Below, piece by piece: positions 50,469-58,984 of a DNA stretch of 64,000 nt. Within the stretch, counting starts at the first letter, position 1. Every line of letters starts with the position of its first letter. The notes beneath the pieces are model-generated. The model saw only the letters and a list, made by a program, of their open reading frames with translations, searched no databases and was not told where the DNA came from. Origin of the DNA: Photobacterium sanctipauli. Its GTDB lineage: Bacteria; Pseudomonadota; Gammaproteobacteria; Enterobacterales; Vibrionaceae. The stretch spans positions 248,001-312,000 of the forward strand of contig NZ_PYMA01000001.1 of NCBI RefSeq assembly GCF_003026495.1, written 5' to 3'. Both the position numbers and the translations under genes were made by a program.

Positions 50469-51089
50469 ATGAAAACACAAATCTGGGATTTACCTACACG
50501 CCTCTATCACTGGCTTCAAGCAATATTGTTCATTGGGTTAGCGGCATCTGGCTTTTCAGGTCATGGGCCTCACTTATTGCTTGGGCTCGGATTGTTCTGC
50601 TTGCTGGTTTGGCGATTGGGCTGGGGGATCATTGGCAGTGAGACTAGTCGGTTCAAACAATTTGTCCGGTCACCAAAAACAGTCATTAACTACTTTCGTG
50701 GTAAAGCCAATACCAAAGTTGGGCACAACCCAGCTGGCGGCTGGATGGTAGTCGCCCTGCTCACAACACTGCTGCTGCAATGTTTATCAGGAATGCTAAT
50801 CGCCGGCCTATTCGATTCGCTGCCATTAGCCAGTACCTTGCTAACAGATGACATGTATACCCTCGCGGGTACAATCCATGGCTTGCTTGCCCGGCTTCTT
50901 CCGATGCTGGTCATCGCTCACTTAGTTGCTATTGCAGCCTATAAGGTCATGAAAAAGCCGATGGTGATGGCAATGATCACAGGTAAACAATTCCTACCCG
51001 CACCAAGTGCCGTTAAGCTTGCCTCTAACCGCAAAGCGTTGATGCTGTTTATTGCATCGGTATCAGTTACAATGGCAATAATTGCTTAA
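50469..51089 (+). CDS. Cytochrome b561-type membrane protein
   Basis: This 206-residue protein has four to five membrane helices and histidines placed as in bacterial cytochrome b561 (LPTRLYHWLQ near the N-terminus, then HNPAGGWMV, TIHGLLARLLPMLVIAHLVA), which hold two haems b. It would accept electrons from quinol and pass them to a periplasmic partner, plausibly the divergent cytochrome c. AGGAG is seven bases before ATG 50469. It is 28 bp upstream of the MarR-family gene and likely co-transcribed with it. Confidence 0.85.
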   Translation: MKTQIWDLPTRLYHWLQAILFIGLAASGFSGHGPHLLLGLGLFCLLVWRLGWGIIGSETSRFKQFVRSPKTVINYFRGKANTKVGHNPAGGWMVVALLTTLLLQCLSGMLIAGLFDSLPLASTLLTDDMYTLAGTIHGLLARLLPMLVIAHLVAIAAYKVMKKPMVMAMITGKQFLPAPSAVKLASNRKALMLFIASVSVTMAIIA

Positions 51090-51117
51090 ATGCACTTCTG
51101 ATGCAGGGAAATAACCG

Positions 51118-51546
51118 ATGAGTGAAGAGTTTGATCGTCAATCGAGCTTCGGGTGGATGATTAATGTCGTTGCCAACCGTGCAGCGAAAGTATTCGATAC
51201 CGAGTTAAAAAAGCACGGACTTACCATCGCCTTATGGCCAACGTTAATGTGCCTATGGGAAGAAGAAGGGGTGACACAAACAGAGATTTCGCAAAAATCA
51301 AAAGTTGAAAACTCAACCACTACACGCACCCTGGATAAGCTTGAAAAAATGGGGCTGGTTGAGCGCCAAGCCGACCCTAATAGTCGCCGTTCATTTCGCA
51401 TTTACCTAACAGAAAAAGGACGAGACTTAGAGCAAGCATTGCTGCCTATTCCAATTGCAATAAACAAAGAAATGCTTAGTAGCCTTGAAGAAAACGAACA
51501 GCAAGAGATGATTCGCTTATTGCAAAAAATGGTGGCATCCATCTAG
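51118..51546 (+). CDS. MarR family transcriptional regulator
   Basis: This 142-residue regulator has the winged helix-turn-helix of the MarR family (GVTQTEISQKSKVENSTTTRTLDKLEKMGLVERQADPNSRRSF) between dimerisation helices. It lies 28 bp after the b561 gene, with AGGG nine bases upstream, and is likely the autoregulator of the cytochrome unit via the 15-bp inverted repeat at 50387-50432. The signal (redox or phenolic compound) is unknown. Confidence 0.87.
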   Translation: MSEEFDRQSSFGWMINVVANRAAKVFDTELKKHGLTIALWPTLMCLWEEEGVTQTEISQKSKVENSTTTRTLDKLEKMGLVERQADPNSRRSFRIYLTEKGRDLEQALLPIPIAINKEMLSSLEENEQQEMIRLLQKMVASI

Positions 51547-51667
51547 GCCATATTCGCGCTCTTATCGGCACAATCGGTAAGAGCCCTTTTCTTTTCGCCC
51601 CTGCCCACGTCTACCCCATCCTATACTATGCTTTCGCTGTAAGTTCTAATCTACCTAGGCAATGATT

Positions 51668-52345
51668 ATGACAAAAGCGCTTATCGTCGTTACCAGCCAC
51701 GCCGCGCTGGGAAACACTGGCACAGCAACAGGTTTTTGGCTAACCGAGCTCACTCATCCGTATTACGCTTTAGTGGATAGCGGGATCCCCACAGATATCG
51801 TTTCTATTGCTGGCGGAGAAGCCCCTGTCGATCCAAAAAGCTGGGAAGAGGAAGATCCTGGTAATGCTCGCTTCCTTGCCACCCCAGAACTTGTCGAGCA
51901 ACTCAAAAATAGTCACCCGCTTTCAGCTATTACTCCTTCAGACTACCAGGCCATTATTTTTGCAGGCGGTCATGGCACCATGTGGGACTTCCCGGATGAC
52001 GAGCATGTGCAGCGCGCGGCGGTGAGTATTTTCGAACAAAACGGTGTCGTTGCCGCTATCTGTCATGGGCCAGCTGCTCTCGTTAACATGTGTTATCACA
52101 ATGGTGATCACCTCATCACCAATAAAAAAGTAACCGGCTTTACCAACGAAGAAGAGGACGCCGTCGGCTTAACCGGGATCGTCCCTTTTTTACTGGAAGA
52201 CAAGTTAAAGGCAGCCAACGCTCATTTCGTCGCCGCAGAGGCATGGGCAAAGAATGTGGTCGTCGATGGTAAGTTAGTTACAGGACAAAACCCACAATCA
52301 GCGGCAGGGGTAGGTGAAGCAGTGGCGGAATTACTGTTAGAATGA
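51668..52345 (+). CDS. DJ-1/PfpI family protein (type 1 amidotransferase-like)
   Basis: This 225-residue protein belongs to the DJ-1/PfpI group of Hsp31-like proteins. The nucleophile elbow AAICHGPAALV provides the conserved cysteine, TGFWLTELTHP provides the acidic partner, and GGHGTMWDFP is a fold marker. Members include glyoxalase III-like enzymes, chaperones and deglycases. Next to a VOC/GloA-like gene, handling of methylglyoxal is a good guess. The start is either 51662 or 51668; AGGC nearby fits the latter better. Confidence 0.82.
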   Translation: MTKALIVVTSHAALGNTGTATGFWLTELTHPYYALVDSGIPTDIVSIAGGEAPVDPKSWEEEDPGNARFLATPELVEQLKNSHPLSAITPSDYQAIIFAGGHGTMWDFPDDEHVQRAAVSIFEQNGVVAAICHGPAALVNMCYHNGDHLITNKKVTGFTNEEEDAVGLTGIVPFLLEDKLKAANAHFVAAEAWAKNVVVDGKLVTGQNPQSAAGVGEAVAELLLE

Positions 52346-52389
52346 TCACCTAGTAACCTAGATATAAAAACATAAGCATAGGAATAGCA

Positions 52390-52830
52390 ATGGAATTTTT
52401 ACACACAATGGTACGTGTGCACGACCTGGATGCATCACTCGACTTCTACTGCAACAAACTTGGCCTGATTGAAACAAGCCGTAAGGAAAGTGAAAAAGGC
52501 CGCTTTACTTTGGTTTTCCTTGCCGCCCCTGGTGACGAAGAGCACGCCCGCGCTAACAGCGCCCCTCTTATTGAGTTGACCTACAACTGGGATTCGGAAG
52601 AGTACACTGGCGGCCGTAACTTCGGCCACCTCGCTTTTCGCGTTGATAACATCTACAGCCTATGTGCCCACCTTCAAGATAATGGTGTCACCATTAACCG
52701 CCCGCCTCGCTGCGGTCACATGGCATTTGTTCGCTCGCCTGATGGAATTTCTATCGAACTACTACAACGTGGTGAAGCACTACCACCAGCTGAGCCATGG
52801 GTATCGATGCCAAACACAGGTGAATGGTAA
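52390..52830 (+). CDS. Glyoxalase I-like VOC protein
   Basis: This 146-residue protein has two beta-alpha-beta-beta-beta modules of the vicinal oxygen chelate fold, with likely metal ligands in LHTMVRV (His5), LIELTYN (Glu), FGHLAF (His) and ISIELLQ (Glu), the arrangement of GloA-type lactoylglutathione lyase. It is slightly longer than E. coli GloA and lacks clear glutathione-specific residues, so another dicarbonyl or hydroxy acid is possible. It is 44 bp downstream of the DJ-1 gene and is followed by a terminator. Confidence 0.78.
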   Translation: MEFLHTMVRVHDLDASLDFYCNKLGLIETSRKESEKGRFTLVFLAAPGDEEHARANSAPLIELTYNWDSEEYTGGRNFGHLAFRVDNIYSLCAHLQDNGVTINRPPRCGHMAFVRSPDGISIELLQRGEALPPAEPWVSMPNTGEW

Positions 52831-52877
52831 TTACCTAAACGGTCACCACCTCAATAATTGCAATCACCATTAACGAC

Positions 52878-52906
52878 AGCCGTCCTATATAGGGGCGGCT
52901 TTTTCT
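52878..52906 (+). terminator. Terminator after VOC gene
   Basis: AGCCGTCC / GGGGCGGCT (with wobble) followed by TTTTTCTTTT, 48 bp after the stop. Confidence 0.75.
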
Positions 52907-53141
52907 TTTGCTCGTAACGCCTCGTCAGAATGAGAAATACCTAACAAAGAAATAAGCCAACTCTAAGCTTTGCAAGTTGCAATTTTTTGATATTCGAATC
53001 CCAATTTTCGTCTCAAAATAAAACGGGCTTTACTGACAATAATGTAAGTATTTTTTATTTCAGTCACTTACAAACTCTCATTCATGCCCCGCAAAATGGT
53101 CACCTCCTTGCATATGTAAAAGCAGACACCAAGGAGGAAAA

Positions 53142-53666
53142 ATGAATACATTACGATATGCCACGATTGCAATAGGGACATTGGGGCTGATTGGCTGCCA
53201 ACTGACCCAATCGCAATATACAAACCACAGCTTTAACGACCCGGTTAATGTCCATGACTACCAACTCCCGGTTTATCCCGATGGTATTGAGGTGATTGCT
53301 AATTATCGTCAAAACCGAAATCAAGAAACCTGGTACTGGTCAGAGCTAGAGAACAAGACATTTCAACGTGGCGAGAACATGATTGTTCAAGTCATCGGTA
53401 AAGCGCCGCTCAAGCAGCCGCCCCCCCTATTTGCCTTTACCGTTCCGGTTGAAAAAGGCGAACACCAATACAATGCGGTTGGTCCTTACCAGCGCTGGGT
53501 AAAAGTGATGCCCAATGGCGATGCCTGCCTATATGCCCAGCAGCACACCCGCAAAGATAAGCACTGGCTGTCAGTGTTTGTCCACTATTGCACCCCAGAT
53601 AACAAGCCCAGCACCATGGCTTGGCTAAACCAACTGAAACCGAGCTTTTATCTAGAGGACTTTTAA
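53142..53666 (+). CDS. Putative lipoprotein, first gene of cellulose operon
   Basis: This 174-residue protein has a lipoprotein signal (LGLIGC, Cys at about 19) and then a beta-rich periplasmic domain of unknown fold, ending LKPSFYLEDF. It is 1 bp before bcsA, with AAGGAGG before ATG 53142, so it is the first gene of the cellulose operon. It has no resemblance that I can state to a known Bcs protein; BcsN, BcsS or a porin adaptor are possible roles by position. Its lipid anchor would place it at the inner face of the outer membrane or at the inner membrane. Confidence 0.72.
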   Translation: MNTLRYATIAIGTLGLIGCQLTQSQYTNHSFNDPVNVHDYQLPVYPDGIEVIANYRQNRNQETWYWSELENKTFQRGENMIVQVIGKAPLKQPPPLFAFTVPVEKGEHQYNAVGPYQRWVKVMPNGDACLYAQQHTRKDKHWLSVFVHYCTPDNKPSTMAWLNQLKPSFYLEDF

Positions 53667-53667
53667 C

Positions 53668-55899
53668 ATGAGAAACTCTCATACTGTCACATGGATGAAG
53701 TGGCTACTGGCCTGTATTCTCATCTTCGCCATCATCAGCATCGCAACGATCAAAGTAACGGTTGAGACCCAAATCTGGTTAACCTCATCCGCTTTTGTCA
53801 TCGTTATGTTCAGTATGTTGATGAAAGAGAAAAAATTCCTGCAGTTAGCCATGCTGCTGACCGGTGCCCTTATCTCTATACGCTATATTTGGTGGCGATA
53901 TACTGAGACTCTGCCTTGGGAGAGTAACCTCGATATTCCGTTTGCTGTTGCGCTGTTGGTCACTGAAATTTACGGCATCACCATCTACTTACTCGGCATG
54001 TTCGTTAATGTGCAGCAGAAAGAGCGTAACATCGTCCCAATTGATGACAGCAAACCATTACCTAGCATTGATGTCTTCATTCCAACCTACAACGAACCAA
54101 TTCGGGTTGTTAGCCCCACCCTGACGGCCGCCATGCAACTAAAATACCCTGGGGAGGTCAATGTATGGATTCTGGATGATGGGGGTACTGCCAATAAACT
54201 CAACAATCCAGACCTGCACCTTGCAGAAGCAGCCCGCAAGCGCACTAATGAGCTAAAGGCACTTTGCCAATCACTAGGCGCAAACTATATTTCTCGCCCT
54301 GATAACATCCAAGCCAAGGCGGGTAATATCAATAACGCGATGAAGCATAGCAAGGGTAAGCTGATCCTGATCCTCGATGCTGACCATGTTCCCACTCAAG
54401 ACTTCTTATTAAACACTGTTGGTATGTTCCAACAACAGCCAAACCTTGGCTTTGTCCAAACGCCACACTTTTTCGCCACCCCAAACCCCATTGAGCGTAA
54501 CCTAGGTATTCAGGATAAAGTGCCAGCCGAGAACGAAATGTTCTATAACCGAATATTGAAGGGGATGGATTTTTGGAACGCCAGCTTTTTCTGTGGTTCG
54601 GCTGCGGTGATCCGTCGCTCAGCACTTGAAGAAGTCGGTGGCATTTCGACCAAAACCATAACCGAAGATGCCGATACCGCTTTGAACATGCATGCCAAAG
54701 GCTGGGATAGCGCCTATTTGAATATCGCCATGATTGCAGGCTTGTCCCCAGATACCTTTGGCAATTACGTCACGCAGCGCTCTCGCTGGGCACAGGGTAT
54801 GATACAAATCTTCATGCTCAATAACCCGCTGCTAAAACGAGGCTTGAGCTTACCGCAAAAGCTCTGCTACATAAATTCAACCTTGTTCTGGTTCTTCCCT
54901 ATCTTCCGTACCGTCTATTTGCTGGCGCCATTGTGTTACTTGTTGTTCGACCTGCAAATCTTCGTCGGTAATGGTAGTGATTTCCTTGCTTTTGCCGTGC
55001 CCCACCTTTTGATCAGCTTAGCTATCAACCAACATCTATTCGGCAAAACCCGTAATGCACTCTTCTCGGAGTTCTACGAAACCATACTATCACTGTACTT
55101 GGTGCTGCCAACGCTCTCAGCGATTGTTAACCCACGTAAACCGAGCTTCACAGTCACACCCAAAGGGGAAACCACCGAGCAAGCGCACTTCTCACCATTG
55201 GCCCCCGTTCTCTTCGGGCTGCTGTGTATTATCTCGATTGCTGAAGTCTGGGGTATTTACCGGGTCTTCAATTACCCAATCGAGCAAGGCCAGCTCACTG
55301 TGGTACTGGTATTCAATACCCTTAACCTGATCTTGTGTTTGGCCTGCCTTGGCGCGACAGCCGAGCGCAGACAACGTCGCATCGAGCCCCGAACGCAATG
55401 CCAATCGCCCGCCTACCTGTCAGCAAATAACATGGGCGCCAGCGCAGTCATCAATGATGCCTCGGTCAACGGCGCGCGAGTGACGGTTCAATCGCTAGAA
55501 TCACCTTTGGCTGCGGGTGATGTGGTCGAATTGACTTGCTATATCAAACACCCACCCAAACAAGGTGAGAGCAAATCTCGTATCAAGCCCTATACCTTTG
55601 CGATGAAGGTTCACCACAGCCAGTTGCTAGCATCAGGTCAAATGCTCAGCTGCGAATTACTCGAAAGCAACGTTCAATCGGCAAAAGTCCTGACCTCATT
55701 AGCTTTCTCAAATAGCCAGTTGTGGTCTAAACGAAGAGAGTTTGAAGAGCAGCAAGAAAAAGGCATTTTGCGAGCAATGATCAGCTTCTTCAAGCTGGCG
55801 ATACAAAGCTGCGCACTGGTTAGCTCAACCGCAAAACAGCAACCAACACCTTCAGAGGTAAAAGGTATTTCCCACGGCTCAACACAGGATGTACGCTAA
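53668..55899 (+). CDS. bcsA: Cellulose synthase catalytic subunit BcsA
   Basis: This 743-residue inner-membrane GT2 enzyme polymerises UDP-glucose. About eight membrane segments flank the glycosyltransferase domain, which shows DVFIPTYNEP, ILDDGG, DADHVP (the DxD), ITEDADTAL (the TED) and QRSRWAQGM (QxxRW). The C-terminus has a PilZ domain with RRIEPR (RxxxR) and NDASVNGAR (DxSxxG), the c-di-GMP binding motifs that release the gating loop. It starts 1 bp after the lipoprotein gene and overlaps bcsB at the TAATG. Confidence 0.95.
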   Translation: MRNSHTVTWMKWLLACILIFAIISIATIKVTVETQIWLTSSAFVIVMFSMLMKEKKFLQLAMLLTGALISIRYIWWRYTETLPWESNLDIPFAVALLVTEIYGITIYLLGMFVNVQQKERNIVPIDDSKPLPSIDVFIPTYNEPIRVVSPTLTAAMQLKYPGEVNVWILDDGGTANKLNNPDLHLAEAARKRTNELKALCQSLGANYISRPDNIQAKAGNINNAMKHSKGKLILILDADHVPTQDFLLNTVGMFQQQPNLGFVQTPHFFATPNPIERNLGIQDKVPAENEMFYNRILKGMDFWNASFFCGSAAVIRRSALEEVGGISTKTITEDADTALNMHAKGWDSAYLNIAMIAGLSPDTFGNYVTQRSRWAQGMIQIFMLNNPLLKRGLSLPQKLCYINSTLFWFFPIFRTVYLLAPLCYLLFDLQIFVGNGSDFLAFAVPHLLISLAINQHLFGKTRNALFSEFYETILSLYLVLPTLSAIVNPRKPSFTVTPKGETTEQAHFSPLAPVLFGLLCIISIAEVWGIYRVFNYPIEQGQLTVVLVFNTLNLILCLACLGATAERRQRRIEPRTQCQSPAYLSANNMGASAVINDASVNGARVTVQSLESPLAAGDVVELTCYIKHPPKQGESKSRIKPYTFAMKVHHSQLLASGQMLSCELLESNVQSAKVLTSLAFSNSQLWSKRREFEEQQEKGILRAMISFFKLAIQSCALVSSTAKQQPTPSEVKGISHGSTQDVR

Positions 55900-57962
55900 T
55901 GAAACGGTTTATAACAATGCTAATGCTGCTGGTTGCCAGCGGGTTCAGTCAAGCAGAAGTCACCAAAGTACCACTAAACTTTATTCTGCCCGACGGGCAA
56001 GATGCGATGCTTCGCGGTCAATGGGATAAAATCAGCTTCCCACTGACGATTCTGGAAAACCAGCAAGCCAATAGCCTGAAAGTGACACTTAAGTTAGCGC
56101 ACTCAGGAAATATCGATACTGCAACACTATGGCTGCAGCTAGGTGAGAAGCCTTTGGCCAACATCCAGCTGCAACCAAGAACGGAGTCGCAACAAGTTGT
56201 TGCGACCCTAACGCCTGATTTGTTGCAGCGATACGGTAATGTGATGACGCTATCCGTCCGCCACCAGCTTCCACCGTCGCTGAGTTTGACCCAGCAAAGA
56301 ATGGAAGCGTCGGAAGCGGTAACCCAAGTCCTGACTGAGCAATCATTTTACGAGATTGATTATCACTATACTCGGGAGCAGCCATCGCTTAGCAGTTTCG
56401 CTGCACTGATGCGTAGCGGCCAGCTTCACCAAGAAAGCATTATGCTTACCAACCTATTAGAAACCAACAGTGATACCGCGCTGTCTGTAGCTGGGTTATT
56501 GGTGCAAGGTTGGACACTGCGTAGCGGCACTGATGCTTATCAATTTCAACTCAACCAAGCTCAAGACTCTGAAAATCATGTGGCACCTAGCAGTAAAGTT
56601 AACCTTATTTTCGGGTTACCTGAGTCAATCTTAAACGCCAGTGTTTTGCCGAAAAACTTCACTGCCGCCATTAACGGTCCCTATCTTGGCTTCCACTTTG
56701 CCCCGGAAAAGCAGCAGTGGGTGTTTGTGGTGTCTGGCCGAAACAACTTGGAATTAATGCAGGCTGCCCAATTCTTTGCCAACCCTGCCAACCTACTTCC
56801 TAACCAATCCTATGCCTTGGTTGAAGCAAAAGATCACCAAGCGCAAGCGGTGCTGGCAAGTAATAAGCAATACCCACTCAATACGTTTACGCTTCAACAA
56901 GCCTTTGGTGATTCACCCTTAGTGCTACCTATGATGATGCCCGCCAATACCCTGGTAAACAAAGGCGATACGGCACACATCAACCTCATGCTAAGCCACC
57001 CCAAGGTACAGCCAGGTGAAGCAGCCATGGTGTTACGTGTGAACGGCGAATATGCCAACAGCATGCCATTGCGTTCAAGTTACTGGCGAAACGCCCAGCA
57101 CTACCGCCTGTCTTTCCCGATGGAAAAACTACACGCTGGATTAAACACCGTCAGTATTGAGCTGTATGGCCCGGAGCAAATGAGTGAATTCGGGCAAGGG
57201 AAAAACTACCAACCTTTCATTGCCCAAATTGATTCTACCTCTACCCTGAAAATGGGCGCTTGGGTTAACTATTACTCAGTCAATGAGCAAAAGCTGCACG
57301 CAGACCAACTGCTGTTTACGACTACAGAGCAAGGGGCTAAAACTCAACTCAGCCTTAACTATGATCAGCACAGTGACTTAGCCGCTGTATGGGAGCTACT
57401 GAGTCATGTTTCATTGCAAGCACGCAAACCAATGGAGCAGTTGTTAATCACGACATCGCCAACAGCCAAGCGACCAATACAATTGGTGTTTAATGTCGGC
57501 AATACCGCGATCCCAAACTCACTTTCAGCCCCAAAAAGTGACAATATGATGGATGAATTACGCCATCAGCTGCTTGCATCGATGGTGGAGTCGTCAGGGG
57601 CATCAACAGTGACGACTGCCGCAACGCCGGCTGGGCAATACGGCAGCTTTACGCCAACCTGGCAAACCGTCGCACCAAGCGACAGCCTAGCAAGGCTATC
57701 AACCGATGGTGCTGGTTGGCATAAAATTGAATTTAATGCGAGGGATGAAGCCAGCCTGAACAAAGACATGGCTATCTACCTCTCTGATAAGTCACCGCAA
57801 ACACAAGGCACAATTGCTTTAGCTACACCTAGCCACGAAAGTGATGTCCAGTTAGCTCGAGCTGGTTTTATCACTCACCCTTATTCGCTACCGCTGATTT
57901 TATTTGCCCTGCTGGCACCACTTGCCCTCATGGTGCAGCGTGCTTTGGAGGCAAAAAAATGA
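55899..57962 (+). CDS. bcsB: Cellulose synthase regulatory subunit BcsB
   Basis: This 687-residue periplasmic protein has a signal peptide (MKRFITMLMLLVASGFSQA), two repeats of carbohydrate-binding and flavodoxin-like domains and a C-terminal transmembrane anchor (about 663-682). It forms the synthase complex with BcsA and guides the nascent glucan. It overlaps bcsA by the ATG and overlaps bcsZ by four bases (ATGA), consistent with a tightly coupled operon. Confidence 0.93.
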   Translation: MKRFITMLMLLVASGFSQAEVTKVPLNFILPDGQDAMLRGQWDKISFPLTILENQQANSLKVTLKLAHSGNIDTATLWLQLGEKPLANIQLQPRTESQQVVATLTPDLLQRYGNVMTLSVRHQLPPSLSLTQQRMEASEAVTQVLTEQSFYEIDYHYTREQPSLSSFAALMRSGQLHQESIMLTNLLETNSDTALSVAGLLVQGWTLRSGTDAYQFQLNQAQDSENHVAPSSKVNLIFGLPESILNASVLPKNFTAAINGPYLGFHFAPEKQQWVFVVSGRNNLELMQAAQFFANPANLLPNQSYALVEAKDHQAQAVLASNKQYPLNTFTLQQAFGDSPLVLPMMMPANTLVNKGDTAHINLMLSHPKVQPGEAAMVLRVNGEYANSMPLRSSYWRNAQHYRLSFPMEKLHAGLNTVSIELYGPEQMSEFGQGKNYQPFIAQIDSTSTLKMGAWVNYYSVNEQKLHADQLLFTTTEQGAKTQLSLNYDQHSDLAAVWELLSHVSLQARKPMEQLLITTSPTAKRPIQLVFNVGNTAIPNSLSAPKSDNMMDELRHQLLASMVESSGASTVTTAATPAGQYGSFTPTWQTVAPSDSLARLSTDGAGWHKIEFNARDEASLNKDMAIYLSDKSPQTQGTIALATPSHESDVQLARAGFITHPYSLPLILFALLAPLALMVQRALEAKK

Positions 57963-58984
57963 AATGGCTTCCAATATTAGCCATGACCTTGCCGCTGCTG
58001 AGCCACTCATCGGTGCAAGCCAAGGTACATGGCTGCAACATACAGGATGACCAGCAGCTCTGGTCATTCTACAAAACTCAATTCGTCCTACCTGAAGGGC
58101 GAGTAGTCGACAACGGCAATGACAGCATCAGCCATAGTGAAAGCCAAGGCTATGGCATGCTGATGGCTGCTTACTTCAGTGACCACGCAACATTCAAATC
58201 CTTATGGCACTGGACGAAGCAGACCCTTCAACGCCGAGAAGATGGTTTGTTTTCATGGAAGTGGCAACCCCAGCCACCGCATATTCCAGATCCAAATAAT
58301 GCCAGTGACGGCGATATCTTTATCGCCTGGGCATTACTCAAAGCCGATAAGCTATGGCCTGAGCAGCAATACGGTAAAGAAGCGAAGAAAATTATCGATG
58401 CGCTATCAGACAGCCATATCATCCAGCTTGACGGTGAATATGCCCTACTGCCAGCGCAATACGGTTTTGATAAGTCATACAGCACTGTCATAAACCCTTC
58501 CTACTGGGTTTATCCGGCATTCAATGACTTTGCCCGCTTCGACGATAGCTGGAAACAGCTGTCTCAAGGCGGTATCAACATCTTGAATAAAAACCAATTT
58601 GGCAGCTTTAAACTGCCTTCAGATTGGCTCGAGTACAGAAACGACACTTGGCAACCGGCGCAGCAGTTTCCTGCCCAGTTCAGCTATGCCAGCTACCGGA
58701 TCCCGCTCTATTTAATATGGGGTGGATACAACAGCGTGATTAACGACCACTACCAAAGCTGGATCAGCGAATACAATCGCGCTTGGGTCAATATCAGTAA
58801 TAACCAAATGGCCAACTACGCCGCGCCCAGAGGGGCTAATGCCGTCGCGACACTGGTTCAACTCAGTCAGGAAAAATACAAGCACCGCAGTGCATTACCC
58901 CACCCTACCAAGGCGGATGACTACTATTCTGCCAGCTTGATTATCTTTTCCCATATTGCATTTCATGAGAGGTACTGCCAATGA
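57959..58984 (+). CDS. bcsZ: Periplasmic endo-1,4-beta-glucanase BcsZ (GH8)
   Basis: This 341-residue GH8 cellulase has a signal peptide (about 1-21) and the family signature with the catalytic acid in HSESQGYGM (Glu) and the base region NASDGDIFIAWALL (Asp). It trims cellulose or removes misfolded chains during synthesis. It overlaps bcsB and the next gene by four bases each. Confidence 0.92.
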   Translation: MKWLPILAMTLPLLSHSSVQAKVHGCNIQDDQQLWSFYKTQFVLPEGRVVDNGNDSISHSESQGYGMLMAAYFSDHATFKSLWHWTKQTLQRREDGLFSWKWQPQPPHIPDPNNASDGDIFIAWALLKADKLWPEQQYGKEAKKIIDALSDSHIIQLDGEYALLPAQYGFDKSYSTVINPSYWVYPAFNDFARFDDSWKQLSQGGINILNKNQFGSFKLPSDWLEYRNDTWQPAQQFPAQFSYASYRIPLYLIWGGYNSVINDHYQSWISEYNRAWVNISNNQMANYAAPRGANAVATLVQLSQEKYKHRSALPHPTKADDYYSASLIIFSHIAFHERYCQ

